Origin: an uncultured Bifidobacterium sp.
Lineage (GTDB): Bacteria; Actinomycetota; Actinomycetes; Actinomycetales; Bifidobacteriaceae
DNA: 64,000 bases
Assembly: GCF_959020145.1 (NCBI RefSeq)
Contig: NZ_CAUEQY010000006.1
Location: 1 to 64,000, forward strand
Direction: 5' to 3'
Shown in pieces: positions 27,739 through 35,958 of the stretch. The translations under genes were made by a program, and so were the position numbers. The stretch's first letter is position 1; each line of letters begins with the position of its first letter. Under the pieces are notes generated by a model, which saw only the letters and a program-made list of their open reading frames with translations, was not told the DNA's origin and searched no databases.

Positions 27739-29502
27739 ATGAACAAAAAGGCCCCTCACCGTATAAGCGAACAACATCTCACTGTATTGAGTTGGAGCGC
27801 GCCTTTGCTGGCGCAGCTCATCATGCTGATTGTCATGTGTATGCAACGTCATTGGCTCTATGCGGCGATGCTCGCTCCGAGTCTGCTCGGCAGCGCATTG
27901 ATGCTCATCACCATGATCATGCGCGTCAGGCATGAAGAAACGAACAGCAACACCATTACTGGAAGCGATTCGCCGGTTCCAACGCATCATAACGGAAACG
28001 AAATCGACCATGCTCAGCTTTTCGCCGACATGCCGTCCATAAGTTTTGAGCATCTGCATGGCCTGGACAACGACCCGCTCATATGGCGCACCATCGTGCG
28101 TAATTGGCTTGTCCGTTCCCCAACGAACGGCATCGGCATGTCAGAACATGGCATATTCCATATAGATCTGGCATCATCCGGACCACATGCCATGGTCGCG
28201 GGGACCACAGGCTCGGGGAAATCCGAACTGCTGATCAGTTGGTGCATGGCATTGGCGATTCGGCATAGTCCTCAAACCCTCCATTTCGTCTTTCTGGATT
28301 TCAAAGGAGGATCGACCTTCAACGCTTTGGAGCGTCTGCCGCATACCGTGGGCAACGTCTGCGATCTTGACCTCGCCCATGCCGTCCGTGCGCTGAACGC
28401 CATAGAACAAGAATTGGCACGCAGGGAGGCCTTGGTAAGTGCCGAACGCGTTTCCAGATTCGACCAGCTTTCCCATCCCCCTGCACGGCTCGTGGTGGTC
28501 ATTGACGAATTCCATGCATTGCGCGACCGTCTACCCGACTATATGCAGCGACTCAATCGATTGGCGTCGCTCGGACGCTCTTTGGGTATGCATCTCATCG
28601 TATGCACGCAAAATCCCATGGGTCAGGTCCATGCCGATATGAAGGCCAACATATCGCTGAGCATCTGCCTACGCGTCACCGACCAAATGCAATCGAATGA
28701 ACTGATCGGCACCAAGGATGCAGCTTTGATTCCACCGGCCTTCCCCGGTGCCGCTTACTGTCATGACGGTCAACGCACTGTTCCTTTCCGCTGCAGCGCG
28801 GTCCATGACATTGATTCCTTGGTGCATGCCATCAACACCGCATCGGCATTCAGCGGCACCACCAATCCCTCCCCTTTGTTCTCCGCGCCGCTCGCACCAC
28901 ATGCAGGCAAAGACGATTTGACGGCGCCACAGCGAGAGGCATGGCACCATGTGCCTTTTGCTTTGAGCGACGACGGTGTACTCATCTCCACCGCATTCCT
29001 TGACGTAGGACACGGCAACATCGCCGTGATTGGCGCATGCGGAAGCGGCAAAACCAATCTGCTGCTCTGCTGCGCCAGCCGTCTCTATGAATCCGGTCGC
29101 TGCACCATCCGGTTCACACGCAAGACGAACAGCGAATGGACCACCGACGACGGCAGAATATCGCCGCAGCACGAACGCACCATATGGTTCGTGGATGACG
29201 CCGACGAATTGCTCTCCCCTTTCGCAGCCATGCCCGAAGCCGATAAACTCAAGACCGCACTCGCCGATCCGTCCGTCACGGTAATCGCAGCTGTGGAAAA
29301 GCCGCAAAGCACCCTACTTGAACGTTGCCTCACACGTGTTGCGTTTCCTTGCGGAGAGAGAGCCACCGATGTGATGATGGGGATTCCCAGCGCGGTTCTC
29401 GACGGTTTCGGCGTCGATGACTATGCCATTGCCGGGCGTGGGGTCTTCATCCAACAAGCACGGGCATGTCCCGTGCAATGCGCGGAATTCCAAGGATTCT
29501 AA
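27739..29502 (+). CDS. Orphan EccC/FtsK-SpoIIIE-like membrane ATPase
   Basis: A 587-residue protein built like the ATPases of type VII secretion. Two transmembrane helices (about 14-35 and 39-61) precede a first FtsK/SpoIIIE domain with Walker A GTTGSGKS (155-162), FVFLDFKGG and Walker B VVIDEFHAL (D256-E257), then IVCTQNP and LRVTDQMQSNELIG, phrases typical of EccC/EssC. A second domain has P-loop GACGSGKT (432-439) and WFVDDADEL (about 486). No WXG100, EccB, EccD, mycosin or FHA gene lies nearby. There is no Shine-Dalgarno before the ATG; CATGCT six bases upstream could be a -10. A TTG at 27703 is less likely. It sits between the LCP genes and whiB1. Confidence 0.85.
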   Translation: MNKKAPHRISEQHLTVLSWSAPLLAQLIMLIVMCMQRHWLYAAMLAPSLLGSALMLITMIMRVRHEETNSNTITGSDSPVPTHHNGNEIDHAQLFADMPSISFEHLHGLDNDPLIWRTIVRNWLVRSPTNGIGMSEHGIFHIDLASSGPHAMVAGTTGSGKSELLISWCMALAIRHSPQTLHFVFLDFKGGSTFNALERLPHTVGNVCDLDLAHAVRALNAIEQELARREALVSAERVSRFDQLSHPPARLVVVIDEFHALRDRLPDYMQRLNRLASLGRSLGMHLIVCTQNPMGQVHADMKANISLSICLRVTDQMQSNELIGTKDAALIPPAFPGAAYCHDGQRTVPFRCSAVHDIDSLVHAINTASAFSGTTNPSPLFSAPLAPHAGKDDLTAPQREAWHHVPFALSDDGVLISTAFLDVGHGNIAVIGACGSGKTNLLLCCASRLYESGRCTIRFTRKTNSEWTTDDGRISPQHERTIWFVDDADELLSPFAAMPEADKLKTALADPSVTVIAAVEKPQSTLLERCLTRVAFPCGERATDVMMGIPSAVLDGFGVDDYAIAGRGVFIQQARACPVQCAEFQGF

Positions 29503-29532
29503 AAAAAACCTGGCTTCTTTTGCGAAAAAGTC

Positions 29533-29561
29533 TTGAAAAATCATCCGATTCGTGGTTATCT
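29533..29561 (+). promoter_or_regulatory. whiB1 promoter
   Basis: TTGAAA (29533-29538) and TTATCT (29556-29561) with a 17-base spacer form a good sigma-A promoter about 45 bases before the whiB1 ATG. Confidence 0.65.
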
Positions 29562-29606
29562 AAATAACGGATAGAACGCCACTTATGGCAAGAGGAAGGC
29601 GATTAC

Positions 29607-29885
29607 ATGAGCAGTGCTTTCGATTGGCGAGCCAAGGCCGCGTGCCGGGATAAGGATCCGGAACTGTTTTTCCCGGTCGGCAACACCGGTGCCGCCTATC
29701 AGCAAATCGAAGAAGCCAAGGCCGTTTGCCGTACCTGCAAGGTGATTGACGCGTGTCTGAAATGCGCGCTCGACACCAATCAGGACTACGGCGTTTGGGG
29801 CGGTCTGAGCGAAGACGAGCGGCGCGCGCTCAAGCGGCGCGCGATGCGTGCACGTCGCTCGCAGGCCATGCAGATGCAGGTCTGA
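29607..29885 (+). CDS. whiB1: WhiB1-type iron-sulfur transcription factor
   Basis: A 92-residue WhiB protein with cluster ligands C13, C41, C44 and C50 (C-x2-C-x5-C), the phrase DPELFFPVGNTG typical of WhiB1, and YGVWGGLSEDERRALKRR before a basic tail. WhiB1 is an essential, NO-sensitive factor in M. tuberculosis that binds region 4 of the primary sigma factor. It is convergent with pdtaS, the same pairing as Rv3219/Rv3220c. AGAGGAAGG lies upstream of the ATG. Confidence 0.95.
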   Translation: MSSAFDWRAKAACRDKDPELFFPVGNTGAAYQQIEEAKAVCRTCKVIDACLKCALDTNQDYGVWGGLSEDERRALKRRAMRARRSQAMQMQV

Positions 29886-29904
29886 TTCTTTTCAGGGCAT
29901 ATGG

Positions 29905-29942
29905 AAGGGCCGGTCGGATTCGATGGAATCCGACCGGCCCTT
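29905..29942. terminator. Bidirectional terminator between whiB1 and pdtaS
   Basis: A perfect 17-bp stem with a GATG loop lies between two convergent genes, ending in CCCTTCTATA on the plus strand. It would stop transcripts from both sides. Confidence 0.8.
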
Positions 29943-29967
29943 CTATATGCCATTCCAGTTCTAGAGG

Positions 29968-31455
29968 TCAGTTATCTTGCGCGGCACGCAGTTTCATGTC
30001 GAGCACCACACGGGTACCACCACCGCGACGTGGCTCCCAATGCACCGTTCCGCCAAAATCATTGGTGACGAACGTGTTGATGATCTGTGTTCCAAGCCCT
30101 GATCCGGAAGAGCGAGCCATGCCATCATGCTCCTCATCCGCCAAGCCGGTGCCATCATCCTCCACCACCACGTTGAGGTTATTGCCACCGCGGCCCACGG
30201 AAATCGTGATATGTCCTTCCTTACGTCCTTCGAAACCGTGTTCCACCGAATTGGTGATCAGTTCGGTAAGCACCAACGATAGCGGCGTGGCATCCTGTGC
30301 CGGCATCATGCCGAATTTGCCTACGAAATCGACATCGATGTGCTGGTCGCGCATCGTAGCCAAATCGACGGCCATCTTAAGCAGGTTGGAAATGACCTTG
30401 TCATAGTCGACGATCTCATCGGCGGTCTGGCTCAATCCCTCATGCACCATGGCGATGGTCTGCACGCGGCGCTGTGCTTCCTTGAGCTCCTTTTTGACCT
30501 CTTCGGACTTGGTCTTGCGCGCCTGCAAGCGCAGCAACGCGGATACCGCCTGAAGATTGTTCTTCACACGATGGTGAATCTCGGAAATGGTGGCGTCCTT
30601 GGTCTGCAATTCCTTCTCGCGGCGGCGCAATTCGCTGACGTCACGGCACAGCACGATACCACCCACGCGACCATTGGCGTCCATCAACGGCAGAGAGCGC
30701 ATGGACACCGCGGCTTTGTTGGCGTCCAATTCGGAATCCACCGCGGCTTTGCCGCTCAGTACCAATGGCAGCGTTTCCAGCACCGGATCGTTCTCATGCA
30801 GCAGTTTGGTGCCGATCTCGCTCAGATACTCCCCCTGCATGGTGCTGACCGATCCCAAACGACGGAAACAGCTGATGGCGTTCGGAGACGCGTATCGGAC
30901 GATGCCGTCGACGGTGAGCACGATGAAGCCATCCGCCACACGTGCGTTATGGCGCTGGTTCATAACCGGGTTACGGTACGGGAACTGGCCGCGCGGAATC
31001 ATCTCATACAGCTGTTTGCCGGCGCTGATGCTTTCGGACTCATAACGGCCGTTCGATTCGCGTGTGGCCATGTTGGTCTCGCGGACCACCAAGCCAAGCG
31101 TCTTGCCATTATGACGCACCGGGGCGTACACGTTGCAGACCTTGGCCTTGCCGACCGTACGCAGTTTCGAGGAGCGGAACACCGATTCGGAGTCCATGGC
31201 CGCGTCAAGCTCGGCGCACAGGGATTCCGGGACGACGTTGCCGACCACATCCTCGGCTCTCAGACTCATCACCGTGGACGGACGGCATTGCTCGGCAATG
31301 ATGTACTTGCCCTCGCCGTTCTGCAGGATTAGCAGCAAGTCGGCGAAACTCAAATCGGCAATCACCTGCCAATCGGCCACCAACTGGTGCAACCATTCAC
31401 GATCGTCGTCACCGAAATCCGGACGGGTCATCAGGATATGTGAGAAATCAGCCAT
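29968..31455 (-). CDS. pdtaS: PdtaS-like soluble sensor histidine kinase
   Basis: A cytosolic histidine kinase of the HWE/HisKA_2 type, 495 residues with no membrane segment. An N-terminal GAF-like domain (about 1-150) is followed by a PAS domain (about 170-280), the phosphoacceptor box TISEIHHRVKNNLQAVSALL (H294/H295) and an ATPase domain with ELITNSVEHGFEG and DDGTGLADE. PdtaS phosphorylates the ANTAR protein PdtaR, here encoded at 49-813. The ATG at 31455 is chosen because the -10-like TATTAT (31462-31467) ends exactly six bases upstream with no Shine-Dalgarno; an ATG at 31494 is the alternative. Confidence 0.93.
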   Translation of the reverse strand: MADFSHILMTRPDFGDDDREWLHQLVADWQVIADLSFADLLLILQNGEGKYIIAEQCRPSTVMSLRAEDVVGNVVPESLCAELDAAMDSESVFRSSKLRTVGKAKVCNVYAPVRHNGKTLGLVVRETNMATRESNGRYESESISAGKQLYEMIPRGQFPYRNPVMNQRHNARVADGFIVLTVDGIVRYASPNAISCFRRLGSVSTMQGEYLSEIGTKLLHENDPVLETLPLVLSGKAAVDSELDANKAAVSMRSLPLMDANGRVGGIVLCRDVSELRRREKELQTKDATISEIHHRVKNNLQAVSALLRLQARKTKSEEVKKELKEAQRRVQTIAMVHEGLSQTADEIVDYDKVISNLLKMAVDLATMRDQHIDVDFVGKFGMMPAQDATPLSLVLTELITNSVEHGFEGRKEGHITISVGRGGNNLNVVVEDDGTGLADEEHDGMARSSGSGLGTQIINTFVTNDFGGTVHWEPRRGGGTRVVLDMKLRAAQDN

Positions 31456-31536
31456 GCAACCATAATACGCATCAATGGCGAGGTTGCATACCATATGCCC
31501 ACGTATAATGCGGAAACGCCGATTGACATATCCGAC

Positions 31537-31568
31537 GGTTACGCTAACGTAGGTTACGGTTCCGTAAC
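31537..31568. promoter_or_regulatory. GTTACG half-site cluster before the hemolysin III gene
   Basis: Two direct copies of GGTTACG (31537-31543 and 31552-31558) stand 15 bases apart; the second forms the perfect inverted repeat GTTACGG-TT-CCGTAAC (31553-31568). TTGACA lies at 31523-31528. The cluster ends 18 bases before the ATG, so it probably overlaps the promoter and start site and could bind a repressor. Confidence 0.6.
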
Positions 31569-31586
31569 TTATAGTGGAGGCATCCG

Positions 31587-32474
31587 ATGGCGAAACCTAC
31601 AAACGCAGAAATCGAGGCGAAACGCGCGGTCATCGCCGAAGCACGCGAGCAGGCCCTGCAGGCGAAAGCTGAGACCATTCGCGTGAAGGCGCACAATAAG
31701 GCCGAGAACATTCGACGCAAGGCGGATGCAAAAGCCAAACGTGCCATCGCCAAAGGCGAAGCCCATGCCGCAAAAATCGAAGGCATCGTCCCCGCCGAAA
31801 TCGAACGCAAAATCAGACTCGACGTGCATGGCAGGCCAAAGCCGCTCCTGCGTGGCTGGATCCACGCCATCGCCACTCCCCTGGCTCTTGCCGCGGGCAT
31901 CGTGCTGATCTGCCTCGCTCATGGCACCGGGCTCAAATGGGCGTGCGCCGTGTTCATGACCTGCTCGCTGGTACTGTTCGGCAATTCCGCCTGTTATCAT
32001 CTGGGAGATTGGTCACCACGGGTTACCGATGTGCTCCGTCGCATCGACCATATGAACATCTTTTTGCTGATCGCCGGCACTTATACGCCCGTTTCCTTCG
32101 CGCTCACGACATTCTGGCGTGATTCCATCATCGCGGGCATGTGGATCTGCACCACGGTGGCGCTCATCATCCATGTCATCTGGATCAGCGCGCCTCGCTG
32201 GCTTTATGTTCTTGTCTATATTATTTTCGGCGTGTCCGGCGTCGCGTTCATGGGATTGTTCTGGATGTCCCCCTATGCCGGACCTACCGTGGTGATACTG
32301 CTGTGTGCCGGCGGCGCCTGCTATATCGCCGGAGCCATCGTGTATGCGCTGCGCAAGCCCGACCCCTGGCCGAAGGTGTTCGGCTTCCATGAGATCTTCC
32401 ATACCGGAACCGTGGCGGGATACGCCTGCCACATGGTGGCCATCTACATGGTGATCGTGCAATTGTGGCCCTAA
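31587..32474 (+). CDS. Hemolysin III / PAQR-family membrane protein
   Basis: A Hly-III family protein with seven predicted helices over the last 210 residues. Conserved signatures are GNSACYHLGDW, RRIDHMNIFLLIAGTYTPV and FHEIFHTGTVAGYACHM, whose Ser, Asp and His residues form the proposed zinc site of PAQR proteins. Unusually, it has an extra N-terminal region of about 75 residues, a Lys/Arg/Glu/Ala-rich continuous helix (for example AHNKAENIRRKADAKAKRAI), absent from typical 210-230-residue members. GTGGAGG precedes the ATG. Hemolytic function is doubtful for the family; membrane lipid homeostasis is likelier. Confidence 0.9.
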   Translation: MAKPTNAEIEAKRAVIAEAREQALQAKAETIRVKAHNKAENIRRKADAKAKRAIAKGEAHAAKIEGIVPAEIERKIRLDVHGRPKPLLRGWIHAIATPLALAAGIVLICLAHGTGLKWACAVFMTCSLVLFGNSACYHLGDWSPRVTDVLRRIDHMNIFLLIAGTYTPVSFALTTFWRDSIIAGMWICTTVALIIHVIWISAPRWLYVLVYIIFGVSGVAFMGLFWMSPYAGPTVVILLCAGGACYIAGAIVYALRKPDPWPKVFGFHEIFHTGTVAGYACHMVAIYMVIVQLWP

Positions 32475-32508
32475 GGCGTAATCAACCCCACATGGACAAA
32501 ACAAAATA

Positions 32509-32550
32509 AGCCCGTCCCCTCATCGTACGAATGCGATGGAGGAACGGGCT
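32509..32550. terminator. Terminator shared by the hemolysin III gene and greA
   Basis: AGCCCGT pairs with ACGGGCT and an inner CCTCATCG pairs imperfectly with CGATGGAGG. TGTTGTTTTC follows on the plus strand and TATTTTGTTTTG on the minus strand, so it serves both convergent genes. Confidence 0.8.
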
Positions 32551-32571
32551 GTTGTTTTCGTCACACGTATG

Positions 32572-33051
32572 TCAGGCGAGCGGCTTGGCTTCCTTGATGG
32601 TCACGGAAATCTCACGGCCGTTCGGAGCGGTATAGGTCACCGTATCTCCGGCATGAGCGCCATTGATGGCGGCGCCAATCGGCGATTCAGGACTGATGAT
32701 GCTGTAATCCGTGGCGATGGACAGGTCTCGCGTGCCAAGCACGTACACCATTTCACGTCCGTTGACTTCAAGGGTCACTAGGGATCCGTCACCGACCTCA
32801 CCGGCCTTGGGCGCAGTCAGAATCTTCGCATTGCGCAGTTTGACGGTCAGTTCGTCGATGCGTCCCTGATTCACGCGCTGCGCCTCACGGGCAGCCTGAT
32901 AGCCGCCGTTCTCACTCAAATCGCCTTCGGCACGCGCCGCGGAGACCTTGGACAGAATCTCGTCACGGTACTCGCCCTCACGCCAGGCGAGTTCTTCTTT
33001 CATCTTGTCGTACGCCTCCTGCGTCAGCAGGATCGTCTTTTCTTCGGCCAT
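32572..33051 (-). CDS. greA: Transcription elongation factor GreA
   Basis: A 159-residue factor that rescues backtracked RNA polymerase by stimulating cleavage of the transcript 3' end. The N-terminal coiled coil has the catalytic tip SAARAEGDLSENGGYQAAREAQ, with the acidic DLSEN motif that coordinates magnesium. The C-terminal domain ends with SPIGAAINGAHAGDTVTYTAPNGR. AAGGAGG precedes the ATG. It lies 38 bases after the FKBP gene on the same strand and is probably co-transcribed with it. Confidence 0.97.
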   Translation of the reverse strand: MAEEKTILLTQEAYDKMKEELAWREGEYRDEILSKVSAARAEGDLSENGGYQAAREAQRVNQGRIDELTVKLRNAKILTAPKAGEVGDGSLVTLEVNGREMVYVLGTRDLSIATDYSIISPESPIGAAINGAHAGDTVTYTAPNGREISVTIKEAKPLA

Positions 33052-33089
33052 GTTATCCTCCTTGACCTTGGAAGAATGATACCCGTCAA

Positions 33090-33497
33090 TCAGCGGGTGG
33101 AGATGATGTCGATCACGAACACCAGCGTGTCCTCGCCGCCGATGCCGGCCTGCGGAACGCCACGGGAACCATAACCGTACTCCGGCGGAATGGACACCAC
33201 CAGGCGGGAACCGACGTTGTGTCCCGGAACGGTCTGATCCCAGCCCTTGATGACCTGTCCCACACCGATGCCGAACGTGGCCGGCTGGTGACGGTCGAAG
33301 CTGGAGTCGAACGGGGTGTCCTTGCCCCAGACCACACCATGGTAGTTGACGGTGACGGTGTCTCCACGGCGGACCATCGGGCCATTGCCTTCAAAGAGCT
33401 CCACGACCTTCAGGCCGGCGGGAGCGATCTCAGTCGGGAATTCGATGGTCGGCCGATCGCCGAATTCGGCATTGACAACAGGCATTTCAGATGCCAT
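33090..33497 (-). CDS. FKBP-type peptidyl-prolyl isomerase
   Basis: A 135-residue single-domain FKBP without signal peptide. The active-site pattern is present: VTVNYHGVVWGKDTPFDSSFDR, FGIGVGQVIKGWDQTVPG and the terminal strand TLVFVIDIIS. It speeds cis-trans isomerisation of prolyl bonds and may act as a folding helper. A full AAGGAGGT lies before the ATG, suggesting strong expression. It is first in a likely two-gene unit with greA. Confidence 0.95.
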   Translation of the reverse strand: MASEMPVVNAEFGDRPTIEFPTEIAPAGLKVVELFEGNGPMVRRGDTVTVNYHGVVWGKDTPFDSSFDRHQPATFGIGVGQVIKGWDQTVPGHNVGSRLVVSIPPEYGYGSRGVPQAGIGGEDTLVFVIDIISTR

Positions 33498-33549
33498 GGT
33501 GAACCTCCTTGAAAAAACACAGTGTCACCAAGATTAGCACCATCCATCG

Positions 33550-35010
33550 CTAGCATTCAACAACATTGACCGCAAGACCGCCTTTCGACGTCTCCTTGTA
33601 CTTGGCCATCATGTCCTCGCCGGTGTCCTTCATGGTTTTGATGGCTTGGTCAAGACTCACGATATGCGTGCCGTCGCCCAGCATGGCCATACGGACCGCG
33701 TTGATGGCGGTATTGGCCGCCATGGCGTTGCGTTCGATGCAGGGAATCTGCACCAGACCACCGACCGGATCGCAGGTCAGTCCCAGATTGTGCTCGATAC
33801 CGATTTCCGCGGCATTCTCCACTTGGTGAGGCGTGCCGCCCATCACGGCGCACAGCCCCGCCGCGGCCATGGAACAGGCTGTGCCGACCTCGCCTTGACA
33901 TCCGACTTCGGCACCGGAAATGGACGCGTTGCGTTTGAACAAGTATCCAATCGCCCCTGCGGTCAGCAGGAACGTCACCACACCATCCTCATCCGCATGA
34001 TCCACGAAATGCCAATAATAGTGGAGCACCGCCGGAATGACGCCAGCCGCACCGTTGGTAGGCGCGGTGACGATGCGTCCGCCTGCCGCGTTCTCCTCGG
34101 AAACCGCCAATGCGAACAGGTCGACCCATGCGGCGTCCGATGATTCGAGTACGGCGTCGGAGCGCCTGCCGTCCCGTTTGAGCACGTCGCTGTTGGATGC
34201 GAGCCTTGCATACATTTTTGGCGCCCTGCGGGGCACGTCAAGGCCGCCAGGCAGAACGGTTTGGTTGGTATTGCAACCGTGCTGCACGCAGCGGCGCATC
34301 ACATGCCATACAGTGTCCAAATCGCTGCGCACCTGCACGGCGGACCGCATGGCCGTCTCATTGGCCCACACCACATCGGCCACACTCATGTGACGTTCAT
34401 CGCACAGCGAGATCAGTTCGTCGCATGTGGTGAACGGATAGGGCATGTCCATATCGATATCGGTTGAGGAATCGTCGGTCTGATCGGCGAAGGCCGTTCC
34501 CGCAGGGGGTTTCTCATGGATGCCGATCATCAGGTCGTCGGCGTCGCCTTGTCTGACGAATCCACCGCCAATGGAATACCAGACCTGTTCGTCGATGAGA
34601 TTGTTCTGCCGGTCGAAGGCTTGGAATCGTATGCCGTTGGGATGGGCCGCCATGCGGTGCCATACATCCATCACCACATCGCGTCCGTAATCGAAATCGA
34701 TGCGATGCGTGCCGTTGAGCATCAGCTCGCCGCCTGCCTCGCATTCCATACGGATATTGCTCATGTGATCGGTATCGACGGTTTTCGGTACGTTGCCTTC
34801 CAAGCCCGCCACCGTGGCGCGATCGGTACCGTGCCCAAGACCGGTCAGGGCGAGCGAACCATACAGTACCGTTCGCACGCGGCCGACCCGGTTCAGTATG
34901 CCGTCACGTTCAAGGGAGGCAGCGAATCTGCTGGCCGCGACCATCGGCCCTACGGTGTGCGACGAGCTGGGGCCGACGCCGATGGTGAACATCTCCAGAA
35001 TGCTGAACAT
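33550..35010 (-). CDS. sdaA: L-serine ammonia-lyase (L-serine dehydratase)
   Basis: An iron-sulfur enzyme that deaminates L-serine to pyruvate and ammonia. It is the single-chain SdaA type, 486 residues. The N-terminal beta part starts MFSILEMFTIGVGPSSSHTVGPM; the catalytic part has GCQGEVGTACSMAAAGL and LTCDPVGGLVQIPCIERNA, which supply cysteines for the [4Fe-4S] cluster. The C-terminal tail ends in a cysteine, as in the family, where the C-terminal Cys acts as an internal fourth ligand of the resting cluster. Only a weak AGAGAG lies upstream of the ATG. It lies 33 bases after the small membrane-protein gene. Confidence 0.95.
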   Translation of the reverse strand: MFSILEMFTIGVGPSSSHTVGPMVAASRFAASLERDGILNRVGRVRTVLYGSLALTGLGHGTDRATVAGLEGNVPKTVDTDHMSNIRMECEAGGELMLNGTHRIDFDYGRDVVMDVWHRMAAHPNGIRFQAFDRQNNLIDEQVWYSIGGGFVRQGDADDLMIGIHEKPPAGTAFADQTDDSSTDIDMDMPYPFTTCDELISLCDERHMSVADVVWANETAMRSAVQVRSDLDTVWHVMRRCVQHGCNTNQTVLPGGLDVPRRAPKMYARLASNSDVLKRDGRRSDAVLESSDAAWVDLFALAVSEENAAGGRIVTAPTNGAAGVIPAVLHYYWHFVDHADEDGVVTFLLTAGAIGYLFKRNASISGAEVGCQGEVGTACSMAAAGLCAVMGGTPHQVENAAEIGIEHNLGLTCDPVGGLVQIPCIERNAMAANTAINAVRMAMLGDGTHIVSLDQAIKTMKDTGEDMMAKYKETSKGGLAVNVVEC

Positions 35011-35043
35011 GTATATTGCGCTCTCTTTTCCGCGTCTTCGCCG

Positions 35044-35619
35044 TCACGCCACGTAAAGCACGCTGAACATGCGAATCATGATGAGTAGGCCGATGATGGC
35101 AATGACGATTTCCGCGATAAGCAGAATTATCGCAACGATTTTGCGATTGCCGAGTTTGACGTCGAGCAGTTTTGCGAAAAGGAAAGCGACGAAGCCCAAG
35201 GCTGCTCCGTTCAGCGCGATCGCGCCGACCTGGCCGTTGGTAAGAACGCTTTCCCCGACTTTGGCGAGTATCGAATTGATGGTGGCGGTGAACACCAGCA
35301 GGCTCCATACGCCGTATCCAATCAATCCTACCGCCGCATAGCCGAACGGGCGGAATCGTTCCTTGAGTTTGAAAGTGAACGATTCGGCGCACCACAACAA
35401 TGCGAAGCCCACAACGAAGGTGAACGCCACGGCAAGGAATGCGGCTTCCAATGCCCACGGAACGAGTGCCAACGAATGGTCCATCAAGGTAAAGTACAGC
35501 GGAGAACATGCGATTTCGCCGATAGCGAGCACGCCGGCAACGATAATCACCTGCGCAAGCATCAGGGGGATTTCAGTGGCGGGCTGTTCGATTACAGGCT
35601 TGATGTCTTTCGAAGTCAT
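35044..35619 (-). CDS. Conserved hypothetical membrane protein
   Basis: A 191-residue protein with about six hydrophobic helices and short loops. I do not recognise a named family. Features seen are a charged cytoplasmic N-terminus (MTSKDIKPVIEQPATE), a helix with paired acidic and cysteine residues (IGEIACSPLYF), a basic loop FKLKERFRPFG and a C-terminal helix pair ending IRMFSVLYVA. It lies 33 bases upstream of sdaA on the same strand, so it might be a serine- or ammonia-related membrane partner, but this is context only. Only a weak GGAT lies before the ATG. Confidence 0.7.
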   Translation of the reverse strand: MTSKDIKPVIEQPATEIPLMLAQVIIVAGVLAIGEIACSPLYFTLMDHSLALVPWALEAAFLAVAFTFVVGFALLWCAESFTFKLKERFRPFGYAAVGLIGYGVWSLLVFTATINSILAKVGESVLTNGQVGAIALNGAALGFVAFLFAKLLDVKLGNRKIVAIILLIAEIVIAIIGLLIMIRMFSVLYVA

Positions 35620-35831
35620 GCGTCATCCGTTTCAGTCGGTGTCATACGGTTTGTAATGTCCGACAGTGTACCTACGGAATGTTTCGGGAACGATATGCCA
35701 CATTTTGCCTACACATTGCCCACATTTTTCCATAACCCACCGTGGAAAAGGGTTGAATCGCAGTGAATCGCGATGATGCCAAAACCGTTGGAGAATAAAG
35801 GAAAACCGCCATCTCTGGCGGTTTCCAAAAG
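35620..35831. other. Intergenic stretch with inverted repeat
   Basis: With the tRNA that follows, this makes a gap of 339 bases without a protein gene. It holds the inverted repeat TTTTCCA-N10-TGGAAAA (35726-35749), a run of CACATT-like words at 35711-35725, and the tRNA terminator at 35793-35823. No small ORF with good signals was found. Confidence 0.5.
35793..35823 (-). terminator. Terminator of tRNA-Leu(TAA)
   Basis: AACCGCCA and TGGCGGTT form an 8-bp stem with a 4-nt loop, followed on the minus strand by TTCCTTTATT. It lies eight bases after the tRNA 3' end. Confidence 0.8.
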
Positions 35832-35911
35832 TGCCTCCAGCGGGACTCGAACCCGCAATCCGAAGAGGTCGATTTTAAGTCGACTGCGTATACCGATTTC
35901 GCCATGGAGGC
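35832..35911 (-). tRNA. tRNA-Leu, anticodon TAA
   Basis: An 80-nt class II tRNA. The acceptor stem GCCTCCA pairs with TGGAGGC, the discriminator is A, and CCA is not encoded. The anticodon arm GTCGA-CTTAAAA-TCGAC gives TAA (codon UUA). A longer variable arm (CTCTTCGGAT) is present, as expected for leucine, in contrast to the leucine tRNA at 894-967. The T arm is GTTCGAGTC. Confidence 0.95.
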
Positions 35912-35958
35912 TTTGCGCCGGCCAGAAGAAAAAGCCGACGCCAAGCTATTATGCCACG

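Noticed and set aside
24824..29885. Complete type VII secretion locus
   Set aside because: Only one EccC-like ATPase is present; WXG100, EccB, EccD, EccE and mycosin genes are absent from the window.
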